Source of the DNA: Prunella strophiata
Taxonomy: Eukaryota > Chordata > Aves > Passeriformes > Prunellidae
NCBI GenBank assembly: GCA_036583965.1
Contig: JAZBQD010000034.1
Location: 7,076,040-7,140,039, forward strand
DNA length: 64,000 nucleotides
Direction: 5' to 3'
Shown here: one piece after another, positions 46,994 through 58,213 of the stretch
Layout of the letters: each line of letters begins with the position of its first letter
How positions within the stretch are numbered: position 1 is the first letter of the stretch
Notes under the pieces: model-generated
Databases searched by the model: none
Told to the model about the DNA's origin: nothing
The model's input: the letters and a program-made list of their open reading frames with translations, nothing else
Translations under genes and position numbers: made by a program

Positions 46994-48697
46994 GCATCTG
47001 ATAATATTTATAATGTGAGCAAAAGGTATATATAGATGGTAGTTTATATTACAATACTTCATTTCCTTTTAAAATTGTGTTCACCCAGAAGGAGAAATTA
47101 TACAAATAAGGCATTTCAAGCTACTAAAGCATGACGTGTAATTGTAAGAACTATTTTAAAATGCTAGGTTCTTACTTTTGGTGCCCTCTGTCAGAGAGAG
47201 CACCTTTAGTCTGTATTGAATGCTCAGTTAAAAATAAAATCTACTTTTTGTTAAACCACAAAGAAGGTGTTTGGTTGCAGTGTTATGGATTCTTCTTTAT
47301 AAAAGAGAGTTTCTATTCCTTATAGCTCAGAAAAAAATATTGGAAATTGTTATTTAATATTAGAAGAGTCTCCTGCAAGCTTTTCCCTAGTTTTTAAAAG
47401 CACCTTATTATGGACTGTTTGCACAGTGCATTTGGAACCTGAGTTGTGGGGATTAGTAACACAGCTGCATTAAGTAGATAATCAATAGAAGCTATTAATA
47501 CATTTTTTCTTTGTGTTGCATATGGTAAGGTTAATATAAGTGGCAATTGTGGAACATGGTTATGATATAAGTGCAATACAGATTGAAGTTTGAAAAAAAT
47601 TAATAAAGAATAAAACACATACTGAATGCATAATAACATATGTTTCACATTTGAAAACTTTTCCCATTTAGAGTATTTTGATTTTTTTTTGCATTGCTGT
47701 CCTCTAATAGCCAGATGAAATCCTTTATTCCTGGCCTGTGGACTGGCTTTTCCAACATGGAAACCAAATGCAAGAGAGGGATGAACAACATCTTGTCTAA
47801 TAAGCTTCAGCCCAGTGCTGATAAAGGCAAAATAATGTCCAATGATGTAACTTTAACAGTTCAGTAAAAATCTCCTGGTAGTTTGTGAATGCAAATGGCA
47901 TCCTGTCATTTGCAAGCTGAGAACACATGGCAGGAAGCTGAGAGAAAATAAATTGCAAAAGTGAAGAACAGGAAATCAAGATATGAAGCAATTAAAAGGG
48001 AGCCAGCCATGCACTTGTGTGGCCTGGGACTGGACTGTGACATTGTCTGCATGGGTGGGTCTGGGCAGCAAAAAAGACTCACTGGCCATGCCTGGCACCA
48101 CAATCTTTTGAAAGCTGTGTGTTTTTGAGCCTATCTCTGATACTATAGGGGGTCATAAGAGTTTCAACAGGAATTGGGGAATTATTGGTTCCAGAGGTCC
48201 TTGGGAAGCTGAACCCAGCTGTAAGGGTTCAATAATGCTGACTGAAAACCAAGAATTCCAGTCTGCAAAAAATGTGAAGGTTTCCCATTAAATTTTCTAG
48301 TCTTTGCAATATCTAAGATCAAGGATTTGAGTCTAGGTTTTAAATATTTTGGACCTAGAGTCCTCGATTCAGTAGCTCTCCTAGAGTCCTATTTTTTGCT
48401 TTGAAGTTCTACTTTCTGTCGAAGGTGCACAAAAATTTTGTAGAAGTATTTATAAGAAGGGACACTGCAGAGAAACTTTCATTTGTCAGTGTAAAATGTG
48501 CTGCTGAAAACCTATCACTGATCACTTGAGACTCTGTCCCTGACCTGCATTTTGAGTATCTGGAGCGTGTTGAATGAGTGCTGGCAGTCACCTGACTTCA
48601 GCAAGACTGTGGCTCAACCATGAGGCAATTCTGTGCCCTGCCTGGGTTTCTGTGTCCATAGCACAGATATTTTCTAGGTGTATGTCAGAATAAAACC

Positions 48698-48730
48698 TCA
48701 ACACTCATTGATTTCCTATGGGCAAGGGGA
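48698..48730. repeat. ancient palindromic amniote repeat fragment
   Basis: CACTCATTGATTTCCTATGG is a decayed form of the CTCATTGACTTCAATGGG core. The copy is short. Confidence 0.35.
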
Positions 48731-51442
48731 GGAGTGACAGCAGAATGTTTCTACAGGTCTTTAATCTTGATGGCTGAGGGACAAGGAGTGTGGGCTACAT
48801 CTTGTCACAGCTGGGATGTGGGCAGTGTCCATCCTGAGAGCAAGGCTGCAGCATGTGTCAGCTCTGCAGTGCTGCACAGCCACTGAACTGCAGTCAGATA
48901 AGGATAAACATATTGCAGCCTTTCTCTGAGAACTTCTCTGTGCAGCTCCACTGCTGCCTAAGAGTTCATTTATTGATTCTACCACCCTCATGAAACTGCT
49001 GCTTTATGGTTGCATTTTTTTTTTGTAATTGTAAAAGAAGCCTAAAAATTCAATTATTATCACCAGAAATAAATGCATGCCTACTGAGTCTGTGGCTTAT
49101 CTGGTACTTTACTTTATCTATTTTTCCCTTGAATGTCACTGAAAATTTTTGTCACTTTTCTCTTATCTCCCTCTAATCTGCCAATATTTCTTGTCTAATC
49201 TTGCTGTCTGGAAAACACAGAGCTGTAGGTGCATCCCCACCAGTGCCATTTGATCATCACAAGCCACCTTTGTACATCTGGCTTCAACTCACTGATCATT
49301 TTGCAGCCATGTCACATGTTTAATTTGCTGTCCACCAGCTGTACAGTGATCTTATGGCATCTCAGAAGTTCTCTGGAAGTCATCACATTGACAGTCATTC
49401 TGGGTAGGGATGTCTGGGTGCACACATGCATCAACTGCCTTTCAGAAATGTCATTATACCTCACATCTGGGATGTATTTACTGGCTGCTATCAAGTACTG
49501 CCACAGAAAGCCTTGAGTTACTGGTATCCTGATCTGTGATCTCTTTGTGGTATTTACTTTTCCACGTCCACCTCAGTATTGTCATTTTGAAATGTTGCTA
49601 ATACAAATCAGGTACTTTTCAGGATGGTACAGTCATGGATTGGGACGGAATGAGTGCTGAGAATTTGTATTGAGCCTCTTCCCATGGTTGTCATCATCTC
49701 TTGTGTCACAGCACATGGTGTAAGGCTGCATTTGAGACTGCCACTGGTCAAATATAAGCTAGGGAAAGAATAGAATCAGAATTGGTGGTCTTTGATTTTT
49801 GCCACAGAGGTGGATCCACTCATATGAGCACAGTGATATGCTGGAAGTCAGCTACAAATGACTAAACTTCTGCCTTTGAAAATGTGGTTTGGACACCCCA
49901 GTGATGCTGCTTCTAGTGGTGCTTTCCTTCCTGTAGTGACTAAACAGAGCGTCATTTTTCTCAGAGAATCTCAATGTGCCTGTAATCACATGGGAAAAAA
50001 AAAAAAAACCCTGTAGGGCATTTTCTTGGTCCACATCTCGTGTTTGCATTCAGGCTGAAATCCTGCCTCCTCAATGACCCACAGTTACTCTGTGTGTGGG
50101 CGAGGAGCTAACCGTGGTGAAGGCAGCTCTGGGCTGCACAGTGATGCTTTCCTCCTTTCTCAGTACAGCAAAGGCAGGGCTGGCAGGGAACTCAGCCCTT
50201 CAGAGTCACTGAAACTCTCTTGAGTGTTTGTGGAATGTCAACTATACCTTTGCCTCCACTGGGTTTTGTGCCATGTGACAGAGGGATCCCTTCTCTGGAC
50301 TTTACCTGAGAGGTTGAACCTATGATTTTAGTATAATTAGCAAGTTTACATCACAGAGTTTTAAAAACACTTTAGTGACTTGGAGATGTTCTTGAAATGT
50401 ACCTGTGAAGAATATTGTCCTTGTTGCTTCTATCACAAGCATCCTGCAGTGGAGCAGCTCAGCACCTGATATGAGGAAGGGCATGGTCTGGACTGAGCAG
50501 GCCCTCAAAGGTTTGCCTGAAATATTTTGTCTTGTCCTCTGTTGAAGAGTCTGGATCTACCTTGAAGGCTGACCTCATCAATAATTTTTATGGCAGGGAG
50601 GCCACATGTATTTGTGGAGGTGGAGGAAAGTTGCTGAGAGCTATAAAGCTGCTGATGGTCACTTGAGAGAGTCTTCCTCAAGTCCTGGCTTGCCAGGAAT
50701 AATTTATTTTACAAAGTTTCTTTGGGCCTTAGCGTCTTATTGCTAAAAAGGGATGAGTAGCTCTTTCTTACTCCTTCCAATCTATTAAAATTGGCAGGGC
50801 TTATATGAAAAATTTTAATATTGTGGATAAAGCAGGTTGGTGCATCTTTCAGCTTTCCATAAAAATAAGTCAGAGCTCAGATATAAAGGTACTTGTTCCC
50901 CTGAGGATACCTTCAGTCTTTATCTGTAGAGGACAGATAAAGATGGGATATCCTCTCCCATCCTGGAGTCTGACACTGGGATGAGCCCCTTCAGATGATA
51001 GAAGGACGACACAGCTCCGTGCTTTGGTCACTGATAGGAGACAATGTTTTGTGAAGCTGGTAGAAACCTTCTTGAGATGCAAACTGTCAGCTACACACAG
51101 CTCTTCCCATAGCCCTTTGTGCTAGTTGGAATGAAGTTTTATGTCAATTTTTATATTTCTGGAGAAGCTGGGCTTTTGGATGAGAAGGTGCCTGTGATTT
51201 CAGACAAAATATAGATCCTCAAGTGGCTAATCTGCAGAAAGAAACTAATGCTTGCTTTAAAAAGCTACAATTTAGGCAACCCAACCTATTGACCTTCTAA
51301 CTTTGGACTGCCAAGACTGCTTGCTCAGTACATCTGTTTTTCTATGGTTTTGCCTGTAATTATGTTGTCCTCTGCAGTTACGATGGTGGTTTATCCTGCT
51401 TCAGAAATGTTATGTTTTGAGGTTAACTTTCCCAGGGGGTAT

Positions 51443-51478
51443 GTTTCTTTCTTTCTTTTTTTCCCTTTCTTCTTTTTG
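51443..51478. repeat. (TTTC)n-like pyrimidine tract
   Basis: Three TTTC units lead into a T/C tract. Confidence 0.8.
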
Positions 51479-51982
51479 TCAAAGCAAACAAAACACAAAA
51501 TCCCACTCGGGATGCAGGAGTCAGGAAGAAACCTATTAGAAAGAGTTAAAGTACCTTGTACTGTGGGGACGCGTCTGTCAATGGGAAGTACTGTATAATG
51601 GGGTTACTTGAAAATGGCAAATAGTCCTGCATCTTATTGAATGAAAAAGGACAAATGTCACAGAGCTTGATGGAAAAATAAAGATAAGGTTAGGGGTCAT
51701 GTGACCCAGACGTGTCCCCTGCTGTCCACATGAAGGGCGGCTCTCCCTGCATCTTCTGTGATTCCTGCTTTTTGCTCGGTGTGGACAAAATGATGATTTA
51801 TGGCTCCTGCCGTGGGGATGGGTGGGTGAGTTTGCAGGCAATTTCTAATTCCCTGCTCCTGACTGTAAAGCAAAAATTCTTTTCATGCCTTATCCAGCCA
51901 TCACAGCTTGTTTGTGGTGCCACTGTAAGTATTATTCGTAAAAATCACTTTGGGAATTGTTTATTTCTCATTAAACGTCCAG

Positions 51983-52045
51983 CTCTGCCCCACTGAAATT
52001 GACAGGAATTTTGCCATTGACTTCAGGGAGGAAGGATGAGACTCT
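51983..52045. repeat. ancient palindromic amniote repeat fragment
   Basis: CCCCACTGAAATTGACAGG faces TTGCCATTGACTTCAGGG around a short AT centre. Together with the following GGATGAGAC they match the inverted-repeat core of the family. This is the copy with the clearest word order. Confidence 0.55.
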
Positions 52046-54025
52046 TTTATCTCCAGTACATTCTGATGTGTCCCTGCAGCGTTAGCAACTGCAAGGGGTG
52101 GCAGCTGGGGGAAATGAGTGGCTTTGCACTGTAAAACACAATTCATATTACCAGAATGGAGCATCTCCTTGCAATATCATGTCAGGGAATGCTGTGTTCT
52201 TTGGGTTTTCCAGAGGGCTGGACCAACAAATCCAAATATCCTTGGCCATCTTTGCCATGGACCAAAGGACAAGGTGAATTTAGTGGCTTTACATTGTTTG
52301 AGTTGGAGTTCTCCCTCCAGCCAGATGGAAAACCATGCAGGATGGGCCAGGTGTTTTAAAGTGGGATCTGACTAAGACCAAAGCTTTGAAAGGCAGCTCT
52401 AAATTTGAACTGTAAGTAAAGATTTCCAGTATTAAGCCCACATATGCCATGTTGTATTTCACTTAGCAATTGAGCAGTGTCCAAATGCTATTTATTGAAA
52501 ACACTGGACTTTTGCCACTGAAAAATATTTGTGGTGCTTTGGCATTCTGAATAACTTGTATTTTTTTTCGGTTTTGCCTCATCTGACTTTTAGAAAAAAA
52601 TTACTGGAAAGAAACAGTTTTTAAAAATTAATTTGATGCAAACCAAAACAAATTATTGCCTCTATTCTTCAGGGAAGAAAAGGGAGACTTTTCCCATAAA
52701 GCTTATTTCTCTAGTTTTTTAGTTTCATGTTATTCTAAATAAGGAAAACTTCAGAATCTCAGAACTGTAATAGTTTAAAAAATACAATTAAAATATGAAC
52801 TATATTTTTACTCTCCTTAGTGTTGACATGTACCTAGTTCCTTATTTTTTTTAGCATACTGAGGGCAGGAAAGCAACATTTTGACGTTCTTAATCATATG
52901 AGTGAAATTTTGGGGTTGAAGTGGGTTGTCAGGAAGTACTGTGGGCTGTATTTTGCTCTGTATTTTGCTCAATGTCCATGTCTTTAACCTACTGCAAGGT
53001 GTCAGGAGAGAACCCCATTTATGTCTGCTTAATGCTCCCTTAGTATGTTCAGATTTGTATTTCAGAGTCAGCTTCTGACTGAACATAGTTCTGCAAATTG
53101 AATTTAAGATTACTATTATTTTTTTTTTTTTAATTCTGAAATGTATTTGCCAAGGAATCAAACAATTTGAGGATTGATCAGACCAGGTGCTACATTGTTG
53201 CAAACATTTTCTCCAACAAGGACTGTCTTGTCCCAGACATTTGGGATCCTTTGTGAATTTTTAGCCCCCACTCATGCCAAATCTAGAGACATGAATATAT
53301 TTCTTCATTAGCTCTGCTTGCAGGATTAGTGGGTTTGGTGTGTATATTTGGAGGAGCCATAGCTTACAAAACATCTCTAAGGTTTTCTTTCTTCCTGTGC
53401 AAATGTGGGGCCAAACAAAGGTTATTTCTATGGTCAAATCCCCAGCGAGGAACAGAGCAGCAGAGACTCATAAATGCTCACAACTACTCCTGATTCAGAT
53501 TTGAAGAGTATGTTTCTTCCACCTTGTTCAGCTGGGACAATCTCTCCTTTCAAAGAACATCTTGCATCTACATCTTCAGCCTATCATGATTTCTTTGATT
53601 TTCAAAATCTTGGTATTCTTCGTGTCACTACTCTACAGCTCCTTTGCAAACTGGAAATGATTAATTCAAGCTGTTTGATTAGGACTTACAGAACAGGCTG
53701 TAGCCATGAGAATTTTGAGATGTGCTTGTGAATGGGCTGGCAGCTCTAAAAGCAGGGCTCCAATGATCACACCCAAGCAGGTTGCTCACAGCTTAGCTAT
53801 TGCTAAACAAAAAGCTTCCTTACAACTACAGCTCATGCTACATTTCCTTTCCAAGGGATAGTTTTAGATGCAAATTCGTTTACAGAGGTAGATGAGATGA
53901 AATGTGCAACAGACACACCTGACTAACTCGCATTTTGTATCTCTAACACTCAAAAGTACAATGCTTATGGTAATGAATTTTATCTATTACAAGGGAAAAC
54001 AATCACCTTTGATGACATTATAGAA

Positions 54026-54515
54026 TAAACACATTTAACAGCATGCTGAATTGCTGAAGTATCATTTTCAACGACCTCATTAGTGTCACTTAATTAAAAC
54101 TTCCTGCTCTTGACTTTGATGCTGGTGCAGGCAAAAACACAGAGAGAATTGAACAAACAACAAAAAAGGGAGGGGTATCTTCTAGTGATAAATAGCAGTA
54201 GTTGCTAATGAAACCAAATTATGTACCTTTTTCCTGCAACTCCGATAAAATAATATGAAACACACAGCAACTTTGCATCAAACAAATTAATCAGCCGTCA
54301 GCAGATTCGCCTGATAATAATCTCCTGCCCTTATTGATAATTTAAGGAAAAAAAAAGTTGTTTTTTTCTGTACACAATCATTAGGTTGGTGATAATTAAA
54401 GCTTCAGCTTCAGAAATGCCATAATAACCGTTAATTAGCAGGATGCTATTTTCAACATAATTTGCTAATTAGGGAGGGAGCTTATATAGTGTACGTTCCT
54501 AATTATGAAAGGGTC
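54026..54515. promoter_or_regulatory. strong candidate enhancer, homeodomain cluster
   Basis: TAATTA occurs at 54091, 54393, 54432, 54466 and 54500, four of them within 113 bases. Retained CpGs include AACGACC, CAGCCGTC, ATTCGCC, ACCGTTAATTAGC and GTACGTT. The sequence is otherwise complex. One hexamer per 1.5 kb would be expected. This is typical of developmental enhancers, but conservation and activity are unknown. Confidence 0.45.
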
Positions 54516-55435
54516 TTGTGCTGTAGACTCATGTGACTGGAGTGTAAATGACACCATTATGGGGGTCCTGGCAAATTTTAATTATTATTTTAAAGTATAT
54601 TTTACTCAGAAATATTTAGCCATTGCAGGAATATTAAGTATGCAGAATAACTGCTTTCCCTCCAAATCCCATTCCCTGCACTGGCACATTTTGTCTAGTC
54701 AAATGCAAGATGCCAAATATTTTGTTGGATAAACTCCACTAATTTCAATAAAATTAAGCTGGCAGCAAATTTAGCTCAATATATTTCTTTCATGTGGTTA
54801 GAGGACAGAGGCCAAATATTGCACTGATTGCTGTGTTCTGATGTTTTAATTTCAGGGCAGAAATTGGGTACCTGCTGTTTGAGAAGGATAAATTTCTGTT
54901 TCTCTCTCAGACTCAGTTTTTAGTACGTGACAAAAACAACACCCACCCTTTCCATCCCCATTTAACTAAGGTGCTTGAGGGCCAGGTGCAAGTATTTTTT
55001 TTTTTTTTAATTGAAAAGAAATAAAATACAGTATATTTTCTGAACTAGAACCTGCTTGAATACATTATTTAAAAGACTGAACTGCTAGTATATGAAAAAG
55101 GATTCTAAGGTAACAGGCATATATAGCCTTAAAACTAAGACTGTATTTAGTTTTGGGACTTAGGCTCATAAATGTTTCAGATACATTTAATCTGTACCTT
55201 CATTTCTAATTTTCTATATATATATTTTCATATCTGTATACATACATATGTACATAAACCATATATTTGTGTATTTCTACTATAAGTACATATATTAAAA
55301 TTTATCATTACAGCAACAGAAAAGCAAAATGCCACCATCACCCACTGATATATATTCTTACTTCCTAAATTGTAATAGTTGATTCCTTTGAACTGTTTTA
55401 CCTTGTTTCAAATAAAACTATATTTCTCTTTCCCT
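54516..55435. other. AT-rich noncoding stretch
   Basis: It holds a T(12) run near 54998 and a very AT-rich patch at 55205-55310 (TATATATAT, ATACATACATATG). No gene is seen. Confidence 0.6.
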
Positions 55436-55745
55436 TTAAAAGAAATGAAAACTTAATTCAATAATAAATGAGCTCCAGCTCGGCATAAGAGTCACTTAAC
55501 TTAAATCTTTTTGTAGAGGTTCCCACTTAAGCAGCTTGAAAGACAGTAAATCACGTTGGGGAACGGACATCCCAGCTTCATTGCCACGCTGTGGAGCACT
55601 GAATTAATGGCCACCTCTTTAGAATGTATGGATGTGCCTCCCAGCTGCTGGGCCTGACAGTGTTATAGCTCAATTAATGTGATTTTGATGTAATTGCAGA
55701 TAGGGAACATAGCGCCTAAAAATTATATTTTGCCATAAGAATTAT
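55436..55745. promoter_or_regulatory. candidate conserved noncoding element
   Basis: Non-repetitive sequence with five spread CpGs (CTCGGCA, CACGTTGG, AACGGAC, CACGCTG, AGCGCC) and two AATTAATG words. No frame of note is present. Confidence 0.35.
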
Positions 55746-56186
55746 ATTTTATCATCCAGATGTGGGGATGAATATTTTAAGTAATGGGGTTTCTTTCTAT
55801 TTTTTATTTTCTGGTGACTTACTTAACAGAGAATTATGTGGTTTATTTGCTGCCAGTGGCAACTGCTTGAAGGTCTTCATAGGTCTGCTTGTGGCAAGTG
55901 TCACTGATTTTGTGTTAAATTTTGTGCTCATGAAATGCTGTAGGAATGTCTCCTTGTTTTAGAACAAGCTGTTAGATATAGAGGTGGTTTTGTTCTACAT
56001 GCAAGGATTAATTACTGGGATTCTGCAGCATTCACTTGTTGACCACAATAAGTCTTTGCTTCCTTTTGAATCACTAAAAAGGAAGACAGGGAAGCACTTG
56101 AGACTATTTCTTAAAGCATGAGTGGCAAAGAGGTGGAGGAGGAAGATGCAGAAAGGGTTACTGTGATGTGGTTGTGTGGGACAAAG

Positions 56187-56250
56187 CTTTTTAGACTGTG
56201 AGCCCTGTGGGGCAGAGGTTATCTTTGCTGTGCCCAGACAGGAAGGTTAC
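56187..56250 (+). mobile_element. decayed L3/MIR3-type 3' end
   Basis: TTAGACTGTGAGCCCTGTGG, GGCAGAGG and TTATCTTTGCTGTGCCCAGA match the order of the ACTGTGAGCYCYTNGGGGCAGGG...TGTC 3' end shared by old L2/L3/MIR elements. Only this end is recognisable. Confidence 0.4.
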
Positions 56251-56384
56251 AGGAAGTTACAGGGATAAGTGATAGTTGATTCCTGGATCACCACCCTATT
56301 GCTCTGGAGGTAGAGAAAAGGTAAAGTGAATTTGTAATCACAGAAATCTAGTTTGGTGGTTTTTTGTTTGGTTGTTTTTGTGGT

Positions 56385-56425
56385 GTTTTTTTTGTTTTGT
56401 TTTGTTTTGTTTTTTTTTTTTTTTT
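56385..56425. repeat. (TTTTG)n and T(15) tract
   Basis: Three TTTTG units are followed by T(15). GTTTGG-type repeats precede it. Confidence 0.9.
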
Positions 56426-56859
56426 AGCATTTCATAATTAAAAAACCATTTACTTATTAAAATTAAACAAACAACAAACCAAAACATAAACACATTTATT
56501 TGCATTGAGGAGACAGAGCACTGCACAGAATAAACACAGGAATGGGTGAAAGCTAGACTGAATGGCAGGCATTATAACACATTTACAAAAGTAAATGGTA
56601 ATACAAGTTCAGGCTTTAGCCTTCAGGTGAGTTCTGAGCTGATCAGTAGTGCTCCTGCTGCTTGGTTATGAAGGCTGCTCTAGATGCACGTCACCCTCTC
56701 TGACCTCAGCTAAAATAACTACAAAGATCTCCTTATCCTTTTATTACAAAGTGAAATAACACGGACTCAGACAGGTATGAAAACTAATGGAAGCTGACCT
56801 GTTGGGTGTTTCCTCCTTTTCCATAGCTCCTCTGCTATTTGGTTTATTTGCTGTAATTT

Positions 56860-57080
56860 CTGACAGGTGTCATTAGTGTTGTACTCGAGGGCAGCCCTGG
56901 TACTTAGCGTTTCAGGCAGCGTTCACACGTCAGCGTTTGGGGATTTGCAGAGCACCTACAATTTGTTGTCAGTAACTGTTGTGACTGTAAATCCCCAGGG
57001 CTCTGATCAGCCACTCTGGTGCCTCAACTCCTATAGGCGCCAGGACTTTGATTTCTTGTGATGTCTACAGCAAATGCCTT
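56860..57080. promoter_or_regulatory. candidate conserved noncoding element with triple AGCGTT
   Basis: AGCGTT occurs at 56906, 56918 and 56932, with CACACGTCA between the last two. Six CpGs are retained in all. A 64-codon frame (56867-57061) spans it with no recognisable domain. The regular spacing suggests a repeated binding word. Confidence 0.35.
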
Positions 57081-57169
57081 GAAAGGGCTGGCTTCTCATC
57101 CACCTCAGCAAAGACAAATCCCCTGATGTACCCTTGAAATGTGATTTTCAAGGTACTTAACCACCTCGT

Positions 57170-57725
57170 ACTTTCAGGAGGTTTCATTTTAGATGGGTTC
57201 TGTGCTTAATGCAAGTAGAGACTTAGAGTGTGTCTGATATTGCACCGAGCTTTCATGGGAGATGGACCAAGCCGTCACTTTCCTGTTTTTTTGGTGCACT
57301 GCTTTTGCATGCTGTAGTGGAAGCAGAGTTATGGATATTTTGGGAGAAAAGAAAGTATTTTTGAGGAGGAAAAAAAAAGCGCATAAAAGGAACGTGATTG
57401 TAAAGCCTTAAAATTTGGCAAGGAGTCAAATGGTAAATCCCAAAGCCTCATTTCATGTGTGCACTCTTAAGCTGACTGGATTGCAACTCGCCTAGGTCCT
57501 TTTACTTTCTGATTTGCCCATTGTGAATTAACACGGAAAAAACCTGCTCGCTCACATCCCAACCCCTGGGCAGCTTTTAATGGATGGTGCCCGGTGTTCA
57601 ATGCATTTATTAAGAGATTAACAATAACGCGGCAATATTTTACCTCATTAACTGCCGCCACCTCACGTTACTAGCCTTGGGCCTTGCACCGCCAGGTGCT
57701 CCGAGGCCTCATGGCTAGACGTGTG
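57170..57725. promoter_or_regulatory. candidate conserved element flanking the CpG island
   Basis: About 16 CpGs are spread over 550 bases, with AGATTAACAATAACGCGG and CATTAACTGCCGCC words. The sequence is free of simple repeats. Its position just upstream of the island suggests a shared regulatory unit. Confidence 0.35.
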
Positions 57726-57770
57726 TGAGGGAGCTGGTGCGCACCCATCTTTATGGTGTTTCCCCACGGG

Positions 57771-57869
57771 GGTGACACAAATTAGATTTTTTTGCGGGGG
57801 AAGACAAAAATTCCGGGTTTTTGAGTGACAAAAATTAGGGGTTTTTTTTGGGAAGAGATCGGGGGTGGG
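57771..57869 (+). repeat. degenerate tandem units and G-rich tract
   Basis: Three diverged copies of a unit beginning GACACAAATT / GACAAAAATT and ending in T-rich then G-rich sequence start at about 57773, 57803 and 57827. G tracts at 57838 (4), 57850 (3), 57861 (5) and 57867 (3), with loops of 8, 8 and 1, form an extended quadruplex motif next to the island. Confidence 0.5.
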
Positions 57870-58150
57870 TGCAGTGCGCGGCGGCGGCCGCCAGGTGGCA
57901 GCGCCGCGCGGGCCGGCGCCGCGCGTGCCCCATTGGCCGCGGCGCCATGTTGTGGCGGCCCCTCAGCGCTGCGGGCCTGCTGCTCCCTGGGTTTGTGCCC
58001 CTTTCCCTCCCCTCCTTGGGCAGTTTAATCCCTTGGAATAAAACACAAACACCCAGCAGAGCCCACAGCCCACAACAGGGCCAGGGGAAGCTGCCTGGCA
58101 CCGGGCGCAGGCAGGGCCGGCAGCCAGAGCACCCCGGCGCGCCGTCACCT
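57835..58150. promoter_or_regulatory. CpG island, candidate promoter / boundary
   Basis: About 30 CpGs lie in 315 bases, 13 of them in 57901-57960 alone. An inverted CCAAT box (ATTGG, 57932-57936) and a YY1-type element (minus strand AACATGGCGCC, 57951-57941) sit in the core beside a CTCF motif. No TATA box is seen. Islands of this make-up usually mark TATA-less promoters or constitutive CTCF sites. The YY1 element on the minus strand would fit leftward transcription, but the + strand also opens a frame here. No first-exon splice donor is convincing on either strand. It is the only strong promoter candidate of the window. Confidence 0.7.
57888..57902 (+). promoter_or_regulatory. CTCF-type motif
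   Basis: CCGCCAGGTGGCAGC agrees with the CTCF core CCASYAGRKGGCRSY at 14 of 15 positions, with G for A at position 3, a common variant. The orientation is +. It is the best CTCF match I found in the window. Occupancy depends on methylation of its CpGs. Confidence 0.65.
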
Positions 58151-58213
58151 GTTGTGGATGGACTCACTCAAAAGTCAATTCATAAAAATCCTCACTTGGG
58201 CGAGCACAGATGA
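57947..58213 (+). other. open frame starting in the CpG island (unproven)
   Basis: An ATG at 57947 opens an 88-codon frame beginning MLWRPLSAAGLLLPG. That stretch looks like a hydrophobic leader or mitochondrial presequence, but GC-rich sequence often gives such strings. The context is GGCGCCATGT (G at -3, T at +4), only moderate. A minus-strand ATG overlaps it at 57948-57946 in the context ACAACATGG, which is better, and opens 37 codons. No homologue is recognised for either, and the frame runs on without a clear donor. Confidence 0.12.

Larger units (their letters stand above)
46994..54025. other. noncoding stretch, no gene seen
   Basis: AT-rich to mixed sequence. POU octamers lie at 47889-47896 and 53868-53875. 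Ancient repeat fragments are at 48698-48730 and 51983-52045. An A(14) run sits at 49995-50008 and a TTTC-rich tract at 51443-51478. Frames peak at 128 codons (52817-53203, minus) without recognisable content. No CpG cluster is present. Confidence 0.6.
55746..56859. other. noncoding stretch with TTTTG/T tract
   Basis: It holds a repeat-tail-like fossil at about 56187-56250, a (TTTTG)n-T tract at 56385-56425 and a POU octamer at 56498-56505. No gene is seen. Confidence 0.6.

Noticed and set aside
47170..47195. Minus-strand CTCF-like word GGTGCCCTCTGTCAG
   Set aside because: Only 12 of 15 positions match, without CpG or island context.
54384..54393. TTAGGTTGG-like word resembling a mariner/MADE1 end
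   Set aside because: No partner terminal repeat and no further match. The word lies in the middle of a homeodomain-rich block.
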